A DNA stretch of 64,000 nt from Polynucleobacter sp. 80A-SIGWE (GTDB taxonomy: Bacteria > Pseudomonadota > Gammaproteobacteria > Burkholderiales > Burkholderiaceae). Positions 25,677 through 35,112 of the stretch are shown in pieces. How positions within the stretch are numbered: position 1 is the first letter of the stretch; each line of letters begins with the position of its first letter. The stretch covers positions 62,001 through 126,000 of the forward strand of contig NZ_JACVOR010000001.1 of NCBI RefSeq assembly GCF_018882295.1, read 5' to 3'. Made by a program: the position numbers and the translations under genes. Below the pieces are notes generated by a model. The model did no database searches. It was not told the origin of the DNA and was given only the letters and a program-made list of their open reading frames with translations.

Positions 25677-26701
25677 ATCTTTAGATTCTTTACGTTCTTG
25701 ATGTTTACTGCTAATTGATAAGCCAGTCGCAAAGCCTCTAACATGCTGCCCGAGTCTGCAAGGCCTTTACCAGCTATGTCCAGCGCAGTACCATGATCTA
25801 CCGATGTACGAACAACTGGCAAGCCTAAGGTGACGTTTACGCCGCCACCAAAGCTCACAAACTTGAATGGCGCTAGACCTTGATCGTGATACATCGCAAT
25901 AAACGCATCCACACTATCCAAGGCCTTGGCATCAAACATGGTGTCACCTGGATAGGGTCCACTTACCTGAATGCCTAACTCTTGCGCAGCTTCGATCGCT
26001 GGTGCAATCACATCGATTTCTTCGCGCCCAAGATAACCTGATTCACCTGCATGGGGATTTAAACCAGCTACTCGAATCAAAGGCTTAGTAATACCAAATT
26101 TTGTTCGTAAATCCTGATCGACAATCTGAATCGTTTCCAAAATATGCTGATAATTGAGCGCCTCTGGAACTGCACTCAGGGGTAAATGTGTTGTTACCAA
26201 AGCAACTCGAAGGTCGCGGCTTTTATGTAGACCTAAAAATCCTGCTGGCAATGTCGCACACAACATCATAACAACATGCTCTTGATGGCAAAGCTTCGCT
26301 AGGTATTCAGTATGGCCAGTAAACAAGGTATCGCTTGAGGGTGACCCCTCGTTGATAACACTCTTTTGTATTGGCGCAGTCACCATGGCGTCAAAGCGAC
26401 CATCTAGACACCCCTTAACAGCGGTATCCAGAATTTTAAGAACATACTGCGCATTGGCGGGATTTAGCTGACCAGCAACTACGGGGGAAGCAAGTGGAAT
26501 GGGCTCCACTATTAAGCGAGCTGATAATTGTTTGGGGATATCGACTGCTGAAAATAAATTTGAATCCCCAAGTACAGTAATCGTGCTTGCAGGCTGCTCT
26601 TGCAAAAAAGCGAGCGCAGCTGCAATAGAGACCTCTGGACCAACCCCTGCAGGCTCTCCAGAGCTGATGACTAGGTTAACGAGGGCTGGCTGCTGGATCA
26701 T
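25673..26701 (-). CDS. pdxA: 4-hydroxythreonine-4-phosphate dehydrogenase
   Basis: 342 aa. It performs the NAD-dependent oxidation in the DXP-dependent pyridoxal 5'-phosphate pathway. Family stretches include SSGEPAGVGPE (12-22), TAPIQKSVINE, GHTEYLAKLCHQEHVVMM, GLNPHAGESGYLG and the metal-site YHDQGLAPFKF. The metal-ligand histidines are present. The start overlaps the surA end by 26 bp, so the genes are tightly coupled. Confidence 0.97.
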   Translation of the reverse strand: MIQQPALVNLVISSGEPAGVGPEVSIAAALAFLQEQPASTITVLGDSNLFSAVDIPKQLSARLIVEPIPLASPVVAGQLNPANAQYVLKILDTAVKGCLDGRFDAMVTAPIQKSVINEGSPSSDTLFTGHTEYLAKLCHQEHVVMMLCATLPAGFLGLHKSRDLRVALVTTHLPLSAVPEALNYQHILETIQIVDQDLRTKFGITKPLIRVAGLNPHAGESGYLGREEIDVIAPAIEAAQELGIQVSGPYPGDTMFDAKALDSVDAFIAMYHDQGLAPFKFVSFGGGVNVTLGLPVVRTSVDHGTALDIAGKGLADSGSMLEALRLAYQLAVNIKNVKNLKI

Positions 26702-28124
26702 CTGCGTTAATGATCTTTACCGTAGCCGTGTCGCGTAGCTCACGCAACCAATCTTGATAAGCCTGCTCAAACTTGCGCTCACGAATTGCTGCACGAGCAA
26801 ATTGACGCTGCTTCTCAACTGTTAATTGCGCTTCACGACGTTCGAGCACCTGAATTAAATGCCAGCCAAACTCGGACTTCACTGGATTACTCACCTCGTT
26901 AATTTGCAAGCGATTCATAGCTTGATCAAATTCAGGAACTAGATCGCCAGGGCCCATCCAACCGAGATTGCCACCGTTCGCAGCAGATCCATCTTCAGAG
27001 TACTTTTTAGCCAGCTCACCAAAATCAGCCGTCTTTGCGCGAACCTGATCACGGTAACCCGCTAGGCGTCTTTCAGCGTCCTGATCGGTCAAACCGGGAC
27101 GGCTACGCAACAAAATGTGGCGCGACAATGTCTGCATCACCATAATATTTTGCGGGGTAGATGAAGTTTCTTGAGGCGCAGCTTGCTGCGGCTCAGGCGC
27201 CCCAGCCACTAGTGCACGTCTGTCAAGAACCTTGAGTACGTGATAACCAGCAGGGCTCTTAACAACCGCATTCGCAACCTGTCCGCTACCAGTATTTCTG
27301 ACGGCCTCGTAAAACAATTGCGGCAAGCGATCTGGAGTGCGGTATCCCAACTCTTGAAACTTAATCTTCGGATTCTCTTTTGCAGCCATCGCACCTAACT
27401 GCAAGAAATCAACATCACCACGCGCTTCACGCAATAGTGATTCCGCTTTTTTCTTTGCGTCAGCTTGGGCTCCCGCACCTGCACCTGCATCTGCCGGTAT
27501 GAAAATCTGCGCCACATCGATTTCTTCTGGCTCACCTTTTGCAGCCGGAGCGGAACGTGTTGGTTTTCCTCCACCAGCTACCGCACGATTACGATCAGCA
27601 ATAAAGTTATCCACTTCCGCATCAGAAATCTTAATCTTGCCCTCTACTTCGCGCTCACGGTAGCGACTGATAACTACGTCATCACGCAACATCTGACGAT
27701 AGCGCTCATAGCTACTGCCAGTTGCGGCGATTTTTACCTTTAACTCGGCTAAGGTTAATTTGTTCTTAGCCGCAATATCAGCAATAATTTTGTCGAGCTC
27801 TTTGCTGGTAACGCCCATACCCTCTTGCTCGGCATTTTGTAGCTGAATCTTTTCAATGATGAGGCGCTCGAGAATAGTCTTACGCAAAGTGGCAGGATCG
27901 GGTAATTTAGTACCCTGCTTTTGTAATGCAGCAATACGATCATCAATCTCTTTACGTGTTACGTAACCAGTATTAACGACTGCAGCAACACCATCAATAT
28001 TTCGAATTTTGCTATCGCCCGAAGTCTTTGAGCTATCTTGCGCAAATGCAAATTGAGACATAAAAGCAGCGCCAGCCAAAATCATGGCTGCAAGTGCTTG
28101 GTTAAATCGATTCCTACGCATCAT
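26676..28124 (-). CDS. surA: Periplasmic chaperone / peptidyl-prolyl isomerase SurA
   Basis: 482 aa. A signal peptide ends near FAFAQ (about residue 29). A SurA N-terminal chaperone domain follows (about 45-180), then two parvulin domains. The first (about 205-310) is preceded by an Ala/Pro/Gly-rich linker. The second (about 335-440) is clearer, with HILLRSRPGLT, FGELAKKYSEDG, GGNLGWMGPGDLVPEF and FGWHLIQVLERR. It escorts beta-barrel proteins including LptD, encoded just upstream with a 4-bp ATGA overlap. Confidence 0.95.
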   Translation of the reverse strand: MMRRNRFNQALAAMILAGAAFMSQFAFAQDSSKTSGDSKIRNIDGVAAVVNTGYVTRKEIDDRIAALQKQGTKLPDPATLRKTILERLIIEKIQLQNAEQEGMGVTSKELDKIIADIAAKNKLTLAELKVKIAATGSSYERYRQMLRDDVVISRYREREVEGKIKISDAEVDNFIADRNRAVAGGGKPTRSAPAAKGEPEEIDVAQIFIPADAGAGAGAQADAKKKAESLLREARGDVDFLQLGAMAAKENPKIKFQELGYRTPDRLPQLFYEAVRNTGSGQVANAVVKSPAGYHVLKVLDRRALVAGAPEPQQAAPQETSSTPQNIMVMQTLSRHILLRSRPGLTDQDAERRLAGYRDQVRAKTADFGELAKKYSEDGSAANGGNLGWMGPGDLVPEFDQAMNRLQINEVSNPVKSEFGWHLIQVLERREAQLTVEKQRQFARAAIRERKFEQAYQDWLRELRDTATVKIINADDPAASPR

Positions 28125-30667
28125 TGATAGTTCTCATATGTTGAAGGTGGTATAGGCTTGGAAGTAGGCATATATCCGGGAACATTAAACTTCATGATAT
28201 CAACTGGATTGCTACCAGCACTACCAAAGCCCCTAAATTCTATTTGGAATAAAACCTGGGTGGTGGTTATTTGTGAGGTATTGAGTATTTGCGAGTAGGC
28301 TCCACGGAAAGTCCAGCAGTCGCGCATCCACTCCAATGCCACTAGAGTATTGAGTGTTTTAGTAGTTAATGCGTCATAACCCCAACGCCCTAAGACGGAA
28401 ACCTCACGCGTCAGTGGCCATTGGCCTGAGACGTTGTATTGGTCAGTTGTCGTCTGCGCCAAGGTTGCTGGAGTAGGACCAAAAGCCTGTGTTGGCGGTG
28501 ACCAAACGTTTCGATACCCAAAGTTCAAGCTTCTACCCGGCGTAGGGCGCCAACTTCCGCCTACTGTAGTCTGCACAAATTTATTTAATTGCGTGTTGTA
28601 CTGACCAAACATGTCTGCGCTAAAGTTTCCAAGCAGACGGACCGAGGCCGATCCCAAAGTGTCTGAATAGGTTGTGGGATTAGCAATATTGCCATTAAGA
28701 CCTACCTTTTGCCCCGTAAAAGACTGGCGTTGAGCAACAGTTACGTTTGCACGCTCGGCACCGGTGCTAGCCTCAATCATGCGACTAGTTAGTCCTCCGG
28801 TTAATTTATTGTTGTCGGCAATACGGTCATTACCAATAAATGTATTTTCACTAAAGATCTGAGTCACGCCAAAGCCTGCATCGGCCGTATCAAACAAAGG
28901 TGTCAAAGCCTGGTTTTGATACGGGGTATAAACATAATAAGCCCTCGGCTCCATGGTGAGAAGCATGTCTCGCCCAAAGAAACCTTTTAATTCTGCTGCA
29001 TCTCTTTCAAATGCAAGGCCTGAGTCCAGACTAAAAGTGGGGATAGTGAAACCCTGTGCTGGAGGCGCGGCACCCAAGGGATTATTACTAGTCACTGCTG
29101 CGGTAGCAGCATAAGTATTGGACTGGAAACTCACCTTAGGGGTAATGTAATAGCCAGGAGTAATCTGTGGCAAAGACATTGCGCCTTTAATTACAGTACG
29201 ATCCGCCTGGCTATAGAGGTAGCCTGCTGGAGCATAAGCAAGATTACTATTTACGTTATAGGCAAAGCGGGTGTAATCCGTTGAGAACGTAGTGATTGGC
29301 CCTGAGGGCAATGTCAAATACTTTCCACTAGCATCTGAAACAGTAGGGGTTAATCGATTGGTATAAGACGCATTGATATTTGGCAATACGTTGTACGGCG
29401 ACTGAACTGGTGCAGTCAGGTCTGGCTGCAGGGTTTGGAAAGTAACTGCCTTTGCTGAAACAATCCAGTTACTAAGACTACCGGTTAAGTTCTTGGTTGT
29501 TCCAAGCTCCTGACGAAACTGATTAGTTACAGCCCCCGCAATAGTTTGAGAAAAGTCTGTGGGGTACAGGCTATCTGAAACCCGTGCAATATTCGCATAG
29601 CCGGTCCATGCACCAGCAATTGGGATGCCCCCCATCCCCAATAAGTCTCCGCTAAAGTTCTGTCTTTGCTGCCAGTCATAGCGCCAGCGATCAGTTCCAG
29701 TTTTGCGGTCATAAGGGAGATAGTCTCCACCCAAACTACCAGCATATTGCTGATCCAAAAATTGATATTTAGCGCCCATCTGAACACCCCGTTGACCCAT
29801 CACGCGCGGTATCAACAATAAATCGCGATTCGGAGCAATGTTGACGTAGTAGGGCTGCGTCACATCAATACCATTATTAGAGTTATAGCCTGCTACCGGA
29901 GCCAATATTCCAGAGCGGCGTTGATTTGATGTTGGAGCACTAAAGTAAGGCACATAAGCAATAGGCACATCAAAGAATCGCATGACACCATGCGTACCAA
30001 CCATTTCTTTTTGTTCGTTATCAATCTCGAGCGTGCTTGCTGTGAAATACCAATCTAAATTTTCAGGAGTACAGGTTGTGTAGGTTGCTTTATCAAATAC
30101 AAAGACATCTGAGGTTTCGATTGTTAATTTTTTTGCATTGCCACTAGCTCGGTTATCGCGCAGTTCGTAACTTGGGGTTTCCATTTCGCCTTCACGGGCG
30201 TCGACTCTAAAGCGCGCTTTTGGGCCCTTGAAAGATGCATTGCCTTTTGAAAACTCAGTATTGCCTGATAAATTCGCTACATCAGAATCGGGATCGTATT
30301 TAATTTCATCAGCTTTAATCACGGCGCCATTTCGACGAATTTGTGCGCGTCCTTTTAAACGCATTTCACGATCAACGATTCCATCAATCGAATCACTAGA
30401 GGTAAACGTCAAAGCATTACCGTCAGCTATAGGTTTGCCAACCCGTAATTGATCATCTAACTTTAAGACAGTGACATCACCACGATCGGGAATTAAAACG
30501 GAGTTGGCGGAGCTACCTACGGACTGCGCAGAAGGGGGTAAAGGTGCAGGTGCTTGGGCAGCGCCTAGAAGCGCAAATTGTGACAATCCAACCCCCATCA
30601 TTACGCGCAGGGTGACAGCTAAAAAAAGAGGGGCGCAAAGGCCGGCGCGACGGCGATAATGACTCAT
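28121..30667 (-). CDS. lptD: LPS-assembly protein LptD
   Basis: 848 aa. A long signal region ends near AAQA (about 38). The periplasmic OstA/LptA-like domain (about 65-195) includes EMRLKGRAQIRRNGAVIKADEI-type strands. The C-terminal domain is an outer-membrane beta-barrel (about 230-830). It inserts LPS into the outer leaflet together with LptE. The mature protein appears to have only two cysteines, C199 (TTCTPEN) and C784 (RDCWTF), rather than four as in E. coli. The start is the ATG at 30667, 33 bp from the divergent amgK start. Confidence 0.95.
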   Translation of the reverse strand: MSHYRRRAGLCAPLFLAVTLRVMMGVGLSQFALLGAAQAPAPLPPSAQSVGSSANSVLIPDRGDVTVLKLDDQLRVGKPIADGNALTFTSSDSIDGIVDREMRLKGRAQIRRNGAVIKADEIKYDPDSDVANLSGNTEFSKGNASFKGPKARFRVDAREGEMETPSYELRDNRASGNAKKLTIETSDVFVFDKATYTTCTPENLDWYFTASTLEIDNEQKEMVGTHGVMRFFDVPIAYVPYFSAPTSNQRRSGILAPVAGYNSNNGIDVTQPYYVNIAPNRDLLLIPRVMGQRGVQMGAKYQFLDQQYAGSLGGDYLPYDRKTGTDRWRYDWQQRQNFSGDLLGMGGIPIAGAWTGYANIARVSDSLYPTDFSQTIAGAVTNQFRQELGTTKNLTGSLSNWIVSAKAVTFQTLQPDLTAPVQSPYNVLPNINASYTNRLTPTVSDASGKYLTLPSGPITTFSTDYTRFAYNVNSNLAYAPAGYLYSQADRTVIKGAMSLPQITPGYYITPKVSFQSNTYAATAAVTSNNPLGAAPPAQGFTIPTFSLDSGLAFERDAAELKGFFGRDMLLTMEPRAYYVYTPYQNQALTPLFDTADAGFGVTQIFSENTFIGNDRIADNNKLTGGLTSRMIEASTGAERANVTVAQRQSFTGQKVGLNGNIANPTTYSDTLGSASVRLLGNFSADMFGQYNTQLNKFVQTTVGGSWRPTPGRSLNFGYRNVWSPPTQAFGPTPATLAQTTTDQYNVSGQWPLTREVSVLGRWGYDALTTKTLNTLVALEWMRDCWTFRGAYSQILNTSQITTTQVLFQIEFRGFGSAGSNPVDIMKFNVPGYMPTSKPIPPSTYENYQ

Positions 30668-30700
30668 AGATCCAGACCCGCCTTATTATACGAATCGACC

Positions 30701-31702
30701 ATGACTGACTCTCGCTTAAACACCCTCCGTAACTGGCTAAAAGGCCTTGAACCTAGCTGGCAATTAGATCTCCCCACTTTGGCCACTGCCTCGGCAGATG
30801 CCAGCTTTCGGCGGTATTTCCGGATTGAGTCCAAAAACCCGGATTTTCCGACTTTGATCGTGATGGATGCCCCACCCCAACATGAGCCCTTAGACGCCTT
30901 CATTAAGGTCGATTTATTGCTCGAAAATGCCGGTCTAAATGTCCCGAAAATTTTAGAAAAGAATGTGGCCGAAGGCTTTCTTTTACTCAATGATCTTGGC
31001 ACGAAAACTTATCTGGCAGAACTCAATTCTGAGAGTGCTGATCATCTCTACAAAGATGCAGCCCATGCATTAGTTCAAATGCAATTAGCAAGCAAACCAG
31101 ATGTTTTGCCGAACTACGATGAAGCACTCTTACAACGTGAGTTAGATTTATTTCCGGAGTGGTATCTCAAGAAACATTTGCACATCGAATTAACTGAACT
31201 TCAACATTCTCAAGTCAAGCAAGCATTTGAACTCATCATTCAAAATAATCTTGCACAAGCAAAGGTCTACGTCCATCGCGACTACCACTCACGCAACTTG
31301 ATGGTGACTGAAAAAAATAATCCTGGAGTGATCGATTTTCAAGATGCGGTTTATGGTCCCATTACTTACGATGCATCTTCACTCTGGCGTGATGCTTACA
31401 TTGCATGGCCAGAAGAGCGCGTAATTGATTGGGTGATTAAATTTTGGGAAGCTGGCCGCAAAGAAGGCCTGCCAATGCCTGATGATTTTGGTCAGTTCTA
31501 TCGTGACTTTGAGTGGATGGGCTTACAACGCCATCTGAAAGTTTTAGGTATTTTTGCAAGACTATTTCATCGGGATGGTAAAGATGGTTATCTCAAAGAT
31601 ATCCCATTGGTACTTGAGTATGCGATTGCCACTGCAAATCGCTATATTGAATTAAAGCCCTTGGCACGCTTATTAGAATCGACGCGCCCAACAAAGGAAT
31701 AA
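30701..31702 (+). CDS. amgK: N-acetylmuramate/N-acetylglucosamine kinase AmgK
   Basis: 333 aa from the ATG at 30701. A longer frame from 30659 would overlap the divergent lptD start and is rejected. It is an aminoglycoside-phosphotransferase fold kinase with catalytic loop VHRDYHSRNLMV and metal motif VIDFQDAVYGP. AmgK makes MurNAc-1-phosphate in the murein-recycling route that bypasses de novo synthesis. Identification rests on fold motifs plus the immediately following murU and the lptD neighbour, the same order as in Pseudomonas. Confidence 0.9.
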   Translation: MTDSRLNTLRNWLKGLEPSWQLDLPTLATASADASFRRYFRIESKNPDFPTLIVMDAPPQHEPLDAFIKVDLLLENAGLNVPKILEKNVAEGFLLLNDLGTKTYLAELNSESADHLYKDAAHALVQMQLASKPDVLPNYDEALLQRELDLFPEWYLKKHLHIELTELQHSQVKQAFELIIQNNLAQAKVYVHRDYHSRNLMVTEKNNPGVIDFQDAVYGPITYDASSLWRDAYIAWPEERVIDWVIKFWEAGRKEGLPMPDDFGQFYRDFEWMGLQRHLKVLGIFARLFHRDGKDGYLKDIPLVLEYAIATANRYIELKPLARLLESTRPTKE

Positions 31703-31714
31703 CAACAAACTGTC

Positions 31715-32431
31715 ATGAATAAGCGCAATCTCATTCCGTGCTTTTTACTAGCCGCCGGTCGAGGCGAGCGTATGCGTCCACTAACCGATGAATTACCTAA
31801 GCCACTCCTCACGATTAAGAAAAAATCTCTGCTTGCCTGGCATTTGGAAGCACTGAGTGCAGCAGGCATTAAAGACGTTGTCATTAACCATGCCTGGCTT
31901 GGCCACAAGATTGAGAAGGCTTTAGGCAACGGTAGCCAATTCAACCTCAACATCACCTACTCCCCAGAAACTAGCGCCCTAGAAACGGCAGGTGGGATTC
32001 GCAAGGCACTGCCTTTGCTCAACCCTAGCGATTACTTCCTAGTCATCAACGGGGATGTTTTTAGCCCAAATCTACCGATTGAGCAGCTTTTGGAACAAGT
32101 CTCCAGTTTGCGAAGCATCCCAAATCAGCCTTTGGCACACCTTTTGATGGTTCCCAACCCAGTTCAGCACCCTGAGGGGGACTTTTATCTGAAGGACTCC
32201 AAAGTGACTAATGAACCGCTGGATGGCGCTGAAAAACTCACTTTTTCCGGTATTGGGCTATATCGCCGAGATCTCTTCAAAGATGTAGAGGTGGATGTGC
32301 CCACTAAGTTAGCCCCACTCTTGAAAAGGGCTATGGCCGACAACAGAGTGTCCGGTGAAAAATATACCGGTCCGTGGCACGATGTAGGTACGCCCCAACG
32401 ATTACAAGAGCTCAATGCAGCGCATGAATAA
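31715..32431 (+). CDS. murU: N-acetylmuramate alpha-1-phosphate uridylyltransferase MurU
   Basis: 238 aa nucleotidyltransferase. The signature LLAAGRGERMRPLTDELPKP (about 8-27) binds UTP. INGDVF holds the metal-binding Asp, and ETAGGIRKAL and the terminal WHDVGTPQRL are family blocks. It converts MurNAc-1-phosphate to UDP-MurNAc. It starts 12 bp after amgK and its last 17 bp overlap the pepP frame. Confidence 0.9.
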   Translation: MNKRNLIPCFLLAAGRGERMRPLTDELPKPLLTIKKKSLLAWHLEALSAAGIKDVVINHAWLGHKIEKALGNGSQFNLNITYSPETSALETAGGIRKALPLLNPSDYFLVINGDVFSPNLPIEQLLEQVSSLRSIPNQPLAHLLMVPNPVQHPEGDFYLKDSKVTNEPLDGAEKLTFSGIGLYRRDLFKDVEVDVPTKLAPLLKRAMADNRVSGEKYTGPWHDVGTPQRLQELNAAHE

Positions 32432-33794
32432 GTCCAATATTTACCAACAACGTCGGATTGAATTAGCAAAACTGATCTGCGCCAAAACTGGTGGGGGCAT
32501 CGCCATCATTACTACGGCGCCAGAGACTTCCCGCAATAGGGACAGTGAATTTCCTTATCGTCACGACAGTGATTTTTTCTACCTCACTGGCTTTGAGGAA
32601 CCGGGTGCAACACTGGTACTCAAGATTGCTGGATCAGCATCGCAAGCTCAACTGGAATCCCATCTTTTTTGCAGGCCCAAAGATGCGGAGCGTGAGATTT
32701 GGGATGGCATTCGTTTAGGGCCAGATGCAGCACCTTCAATCTTAGGTGTGGAGTATGCGCATAGCAATCACGAATTAGATAACAAGCTGGGTGAGTTATT
32801 AGCAGATCAAGATGCTGTCTATATTCGCCTTTCAGAAAGTGCAGAGACAGATCGTCGCCTACGTCATTGGATGAAGCAAGTGCGAGCTCAGGCCCGCGCC
32901 GGCGTTAACCCACCTTCAGAGTTTCATGATGTAGAGAGCTTGATTCATGAAATGCGTCTCTTTAAAGATGCACATGAAATTGACACCATGCGTCGTGCTG
33001 CGCAAATTTCTGCGCGCGCCCATATTCGTGCAATGCAAGCTTGCAAACCCGGTATGCGTGAATATCATCTCGAAGCCGAACTTCTTCATGAGTTCCGCTA
33101 TAGCGGCGCACAAAGCGTTGCATACAACAGCATTGTTGCTGGTGGAGCGAACTCCTGCATTCTGCATTACCGCGCTGGCGATACTGAACTGCGTAGTGGC
33201 GAACTCTGTTTAATAGATGCAGGATGTGAACTGGATGGCTATGCCTCCGACATTACTCGCACATTCCCAGTGAATGGCAAGTTCACAGGACCGCAACGCG
33301 CGCTCTACGACATCACACTAGCTTCGCAAGAAGCGGCTATTGCAGCAACTAAGCCTGGCAACACATTTATGCAACCGCATGAAGCCGCGCTCAAAGTTCT
33401 GACCCAAGGATTGCTTGATGAAAAGCTTCTCAAGCTTGCAGAACTGGGCTCACTAGATAACGCAATTGAGACGGGCGCTTATCGTCGTTTCTATATGCAC
33501 CGTACCTCACACTGGTTGGGCATGGATGTCCATGATGTTGGCTCCTATCGCGAACCTCTGAGCACATCTACAGACTCCTCAGAAAAGCCATGGCGCCTTC
33601 TCAAGTCTGGCATGGTCCTCACTATTGAGCCGGGTCTATACGTTCGTCCAGCAGATGATGTAGATGAACGCTTTTGGAATATCGGCATTCGTATTGAAGA
33701 TGATGCGGTTGTTAACGACTCTGGATGTGAATTGATTTCTCGCGGCGTACCAGTCAAAGCCGATGAAATCGAAGCGCTGATGAAGAATAATTAA
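32415..33794 (+). CDS. pepP: Xaa-Pro aminopeptidase (aminopeptidase P)
   Basis: 459 aa metallopeptidase removing N-terminal residues before proline. The N-terminal AMP_N domain has FPYRHDSDFFYLTGFEEPGA. The pita-bread catalytic domain has metal ligands in IDAGCELDGYASDITRTFP, HRTSHWLGMDVHDVG, LTIEPGLYV and GIRIEDDAVV. The first ATG overlaps murU by 17 bp; a second ATG three codons later (32424) is equally possible. Confidence 0.95.
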   Translation: MQRMNKSNIYQQRRIELAKLICAKTGGGIAIITTAPETSRNRDSEFPYRHDSDFFYLTGFEEPGATLVLKIAGSASQAQLESHLFCRPKDAEREIWDGIRLGPDAAPSILGVEYAHSNHELDNKLGELLADQDAVYIRLSESAETDRRLRHWMKQVRAQARAGVNPPSEFHDVESLIHEMRLFKDAHEIDTMRRAAQISARAHIRAMQACKPGMREYHLEAELLHEFRYSGAQSVAYNSIVAGGANSCILHYRAGDTELRSGELCLIDAGCELDGYASDITRTFPVNGKFTGPQRALYDITLASQEAAIAATKPGNTFMQPHEAALKVLTQGLLDEKLLKLAELGSLDNAIETGAYRRFYMHRTSHWLGMDVHDVGSYREPLSTSTDSSEKPWRLLKSGMVLTIEPGLYVRPADDVDERFWNIGIRIEDDAVVNDSGCELISRGVPVKADEIEALMKNN

Positions 33795-33804
33795 ATTGCC
33801 AAGC

Positions 33805-34962
33805 ATGTCAGCAATAAATTTTGATATTGCGATTCAGGGTGGTGGGCCAGTTGGTTTAGCCTGCGCAGCATGGTGCCTGCAAAAATTTCCTGAAGCCAAA
33901 ATCGTATTACTCGATCGCAATCCTGTAGACGATGCCGATTTAGCCGCTGCAGATAGTAGAGGGATTGCTTTATCGCACGGTAGCAAACTCTTGCTCGACA
34001 CCATTAATGCGTGGCCTATTGAGTGTGCAGATATTCATCGGGTGCATGTGTCACAAGCAGGTCGTTTTGGCCGCGCTCTCATGACTCGCGAGGAGCTTGG
34101 ACAAGATGCTTTAGGTCACATTATTCGCTATCGTGATATTCACCTGACTTTGCGCAAAGCTTTAAGGGCTATTCAAACAAAAAGTCCGAATTTTGTTTGG
34201 AAGCATATTGATGCGCAAGCAGACACATTAAATATTCAAGCCAAATGCGTAGTTCATGCTGAAGGTGGTTTATTTAAAACTCAGGATTGGGTAGAGTCGG
34301 GTCGAGACTATGAGCAATCCGCTTTGGTTGGTTTGGTTGAAGTTGAGAATGCTGCGCCCTATCAGGCGTGGGAGCGATTTACATCTGAAGGACCTTTGGC
34401 AGTTTTGCCAAGTCACTATGGCTCCAATATTCTGAATCTAGTTTGGTGTGGAACCCCAAGTTCCTCACAAGCACGTCTCGCTTTAAGTGATGCTGAATTT
34501 CTGAAAAGCCTGCAAGCCGAGTTTGGCTCGCGTATTGGTCAGTTCCTCAAAATCCAAGATCGCCGCCTCTATGAGTTAGGGCTCAATTACCGCAAAGAAA
34601 TTACTCAGGGAAATGAAGTTTGGATTGGTAATGCTGCTCAGACTTTGCATCCCGTTGCAGGACAGGGTCTAAACCTTGGTTTGAGGGATGCCTACCTCTT
34701 AGCCGAAAAACTGAGCGCTTTATTCTCCAAACCCGAAGATCAAAAAACCCCTCTAGCCATTGAAACTACCTTGCAGGACTATGCCCAAAGTCGCAAGGCT
34801 GATCGGTCTGCCACCATAGGCTTAACCGACTTCATGGCCAGAATCTTCACTTCAAACCTATTTCCTATTGTGGTCGGTCGTGGATTGGCTTTATCAGCCC
34901 TCCAATGGCTCCCATCAGTCAAAACAGCCTTAGCTCGCCAGATGATGTTTGGCAGGCGCTAA
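33805..34962 (+). CDS. UbiH/UbiF/VisC-family FAD-dependent ubiquinone hydroxylase
   Basis: 385 aa from the ATG at 33805; a TTG three codons earlier is in frame. The FAD-binding GGGPVGLACAAW (Rossmann), the DSRGIALSHGS block (class GxxGxxh/DG variant) and the second FAD motif GNAAQTLHPVAGQGLNLGLRDA show a class A flavin monooxygenase acting on the ubiquinone ring. Sequence alone does not say which ring carbon is hydroxylated. It lies between pepP, a frequent ubiH neighbour in proteobacteria, and dusB. Confidence 0.88.
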   Translation: MSAINFDIAIQGGGPVGLACAAWCLQKFPEAKIVLLDRNPVDDADLAAADSRGIALSHGSKLLLDTINAWPIECADIHRVHVSQAGRFGRALMTREELGQDALGHIIRYRDIHLTLRKALRAIQTKSPNFVWKHIDAQADTLNIQAKCVVHAEGGLFKTQDWVESGRDYEQSALVGLVEVENAAPYQAWERFTSEGPLAVLPSHYGSNILNLVWCGTPSSSQARLALSDAEFLKSLQAEFGSRIGQFLKIQDRRLYELGLNYRKEITQGNEVWIGNAAQTLHPVAGQGLNLGLRDAYLLAEKLSALFSKPEDQKTPLAIETTLQDYAQSRKADRSATIGLTDFMARIFTSNLFPIVVGRGLALSALQWLPSVKTALARQMMFGRR

Positions 34963-35016
34963 GGAGCTTAAATAGCCTTCCAAATCCACGCATTAGTCGT
35001 TTGATCTAAATCACAG

Positions 35017-35041
35017 AATCTGCCTATTTTTTAGGCAGATT
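35017..35041. promoter_or_regulatory. Hairpin between the ubiquinone hydroxylase gene and dusB
   Basis: A perfect 10-bp stem AATCTGCCTA / TAGGCAGATT encloses a T5 loop, 55 bp after the upstream stop and about 72 bp before dusB. Only TTT-like sequence trails it, so it is a weak terminator at best. It may instead be a leader structure of the dusB-fis operon. Confidence 0.4.
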
Positions 35042-35112
35042 TGGGCTGACTTGTGCTAAAGTGACACCCTTTCCCAAGCGCTTGAAGCCCTCTAGAAGCC
35101 AGCCCGAAACAG

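Noticed and set aside
30659..30700. Upstream ATG for amgK at 30659
   Set aside because: It would make the gene overlap the divergent lptD start; the ATG at 30701 gives the usual AmgK N terminus.
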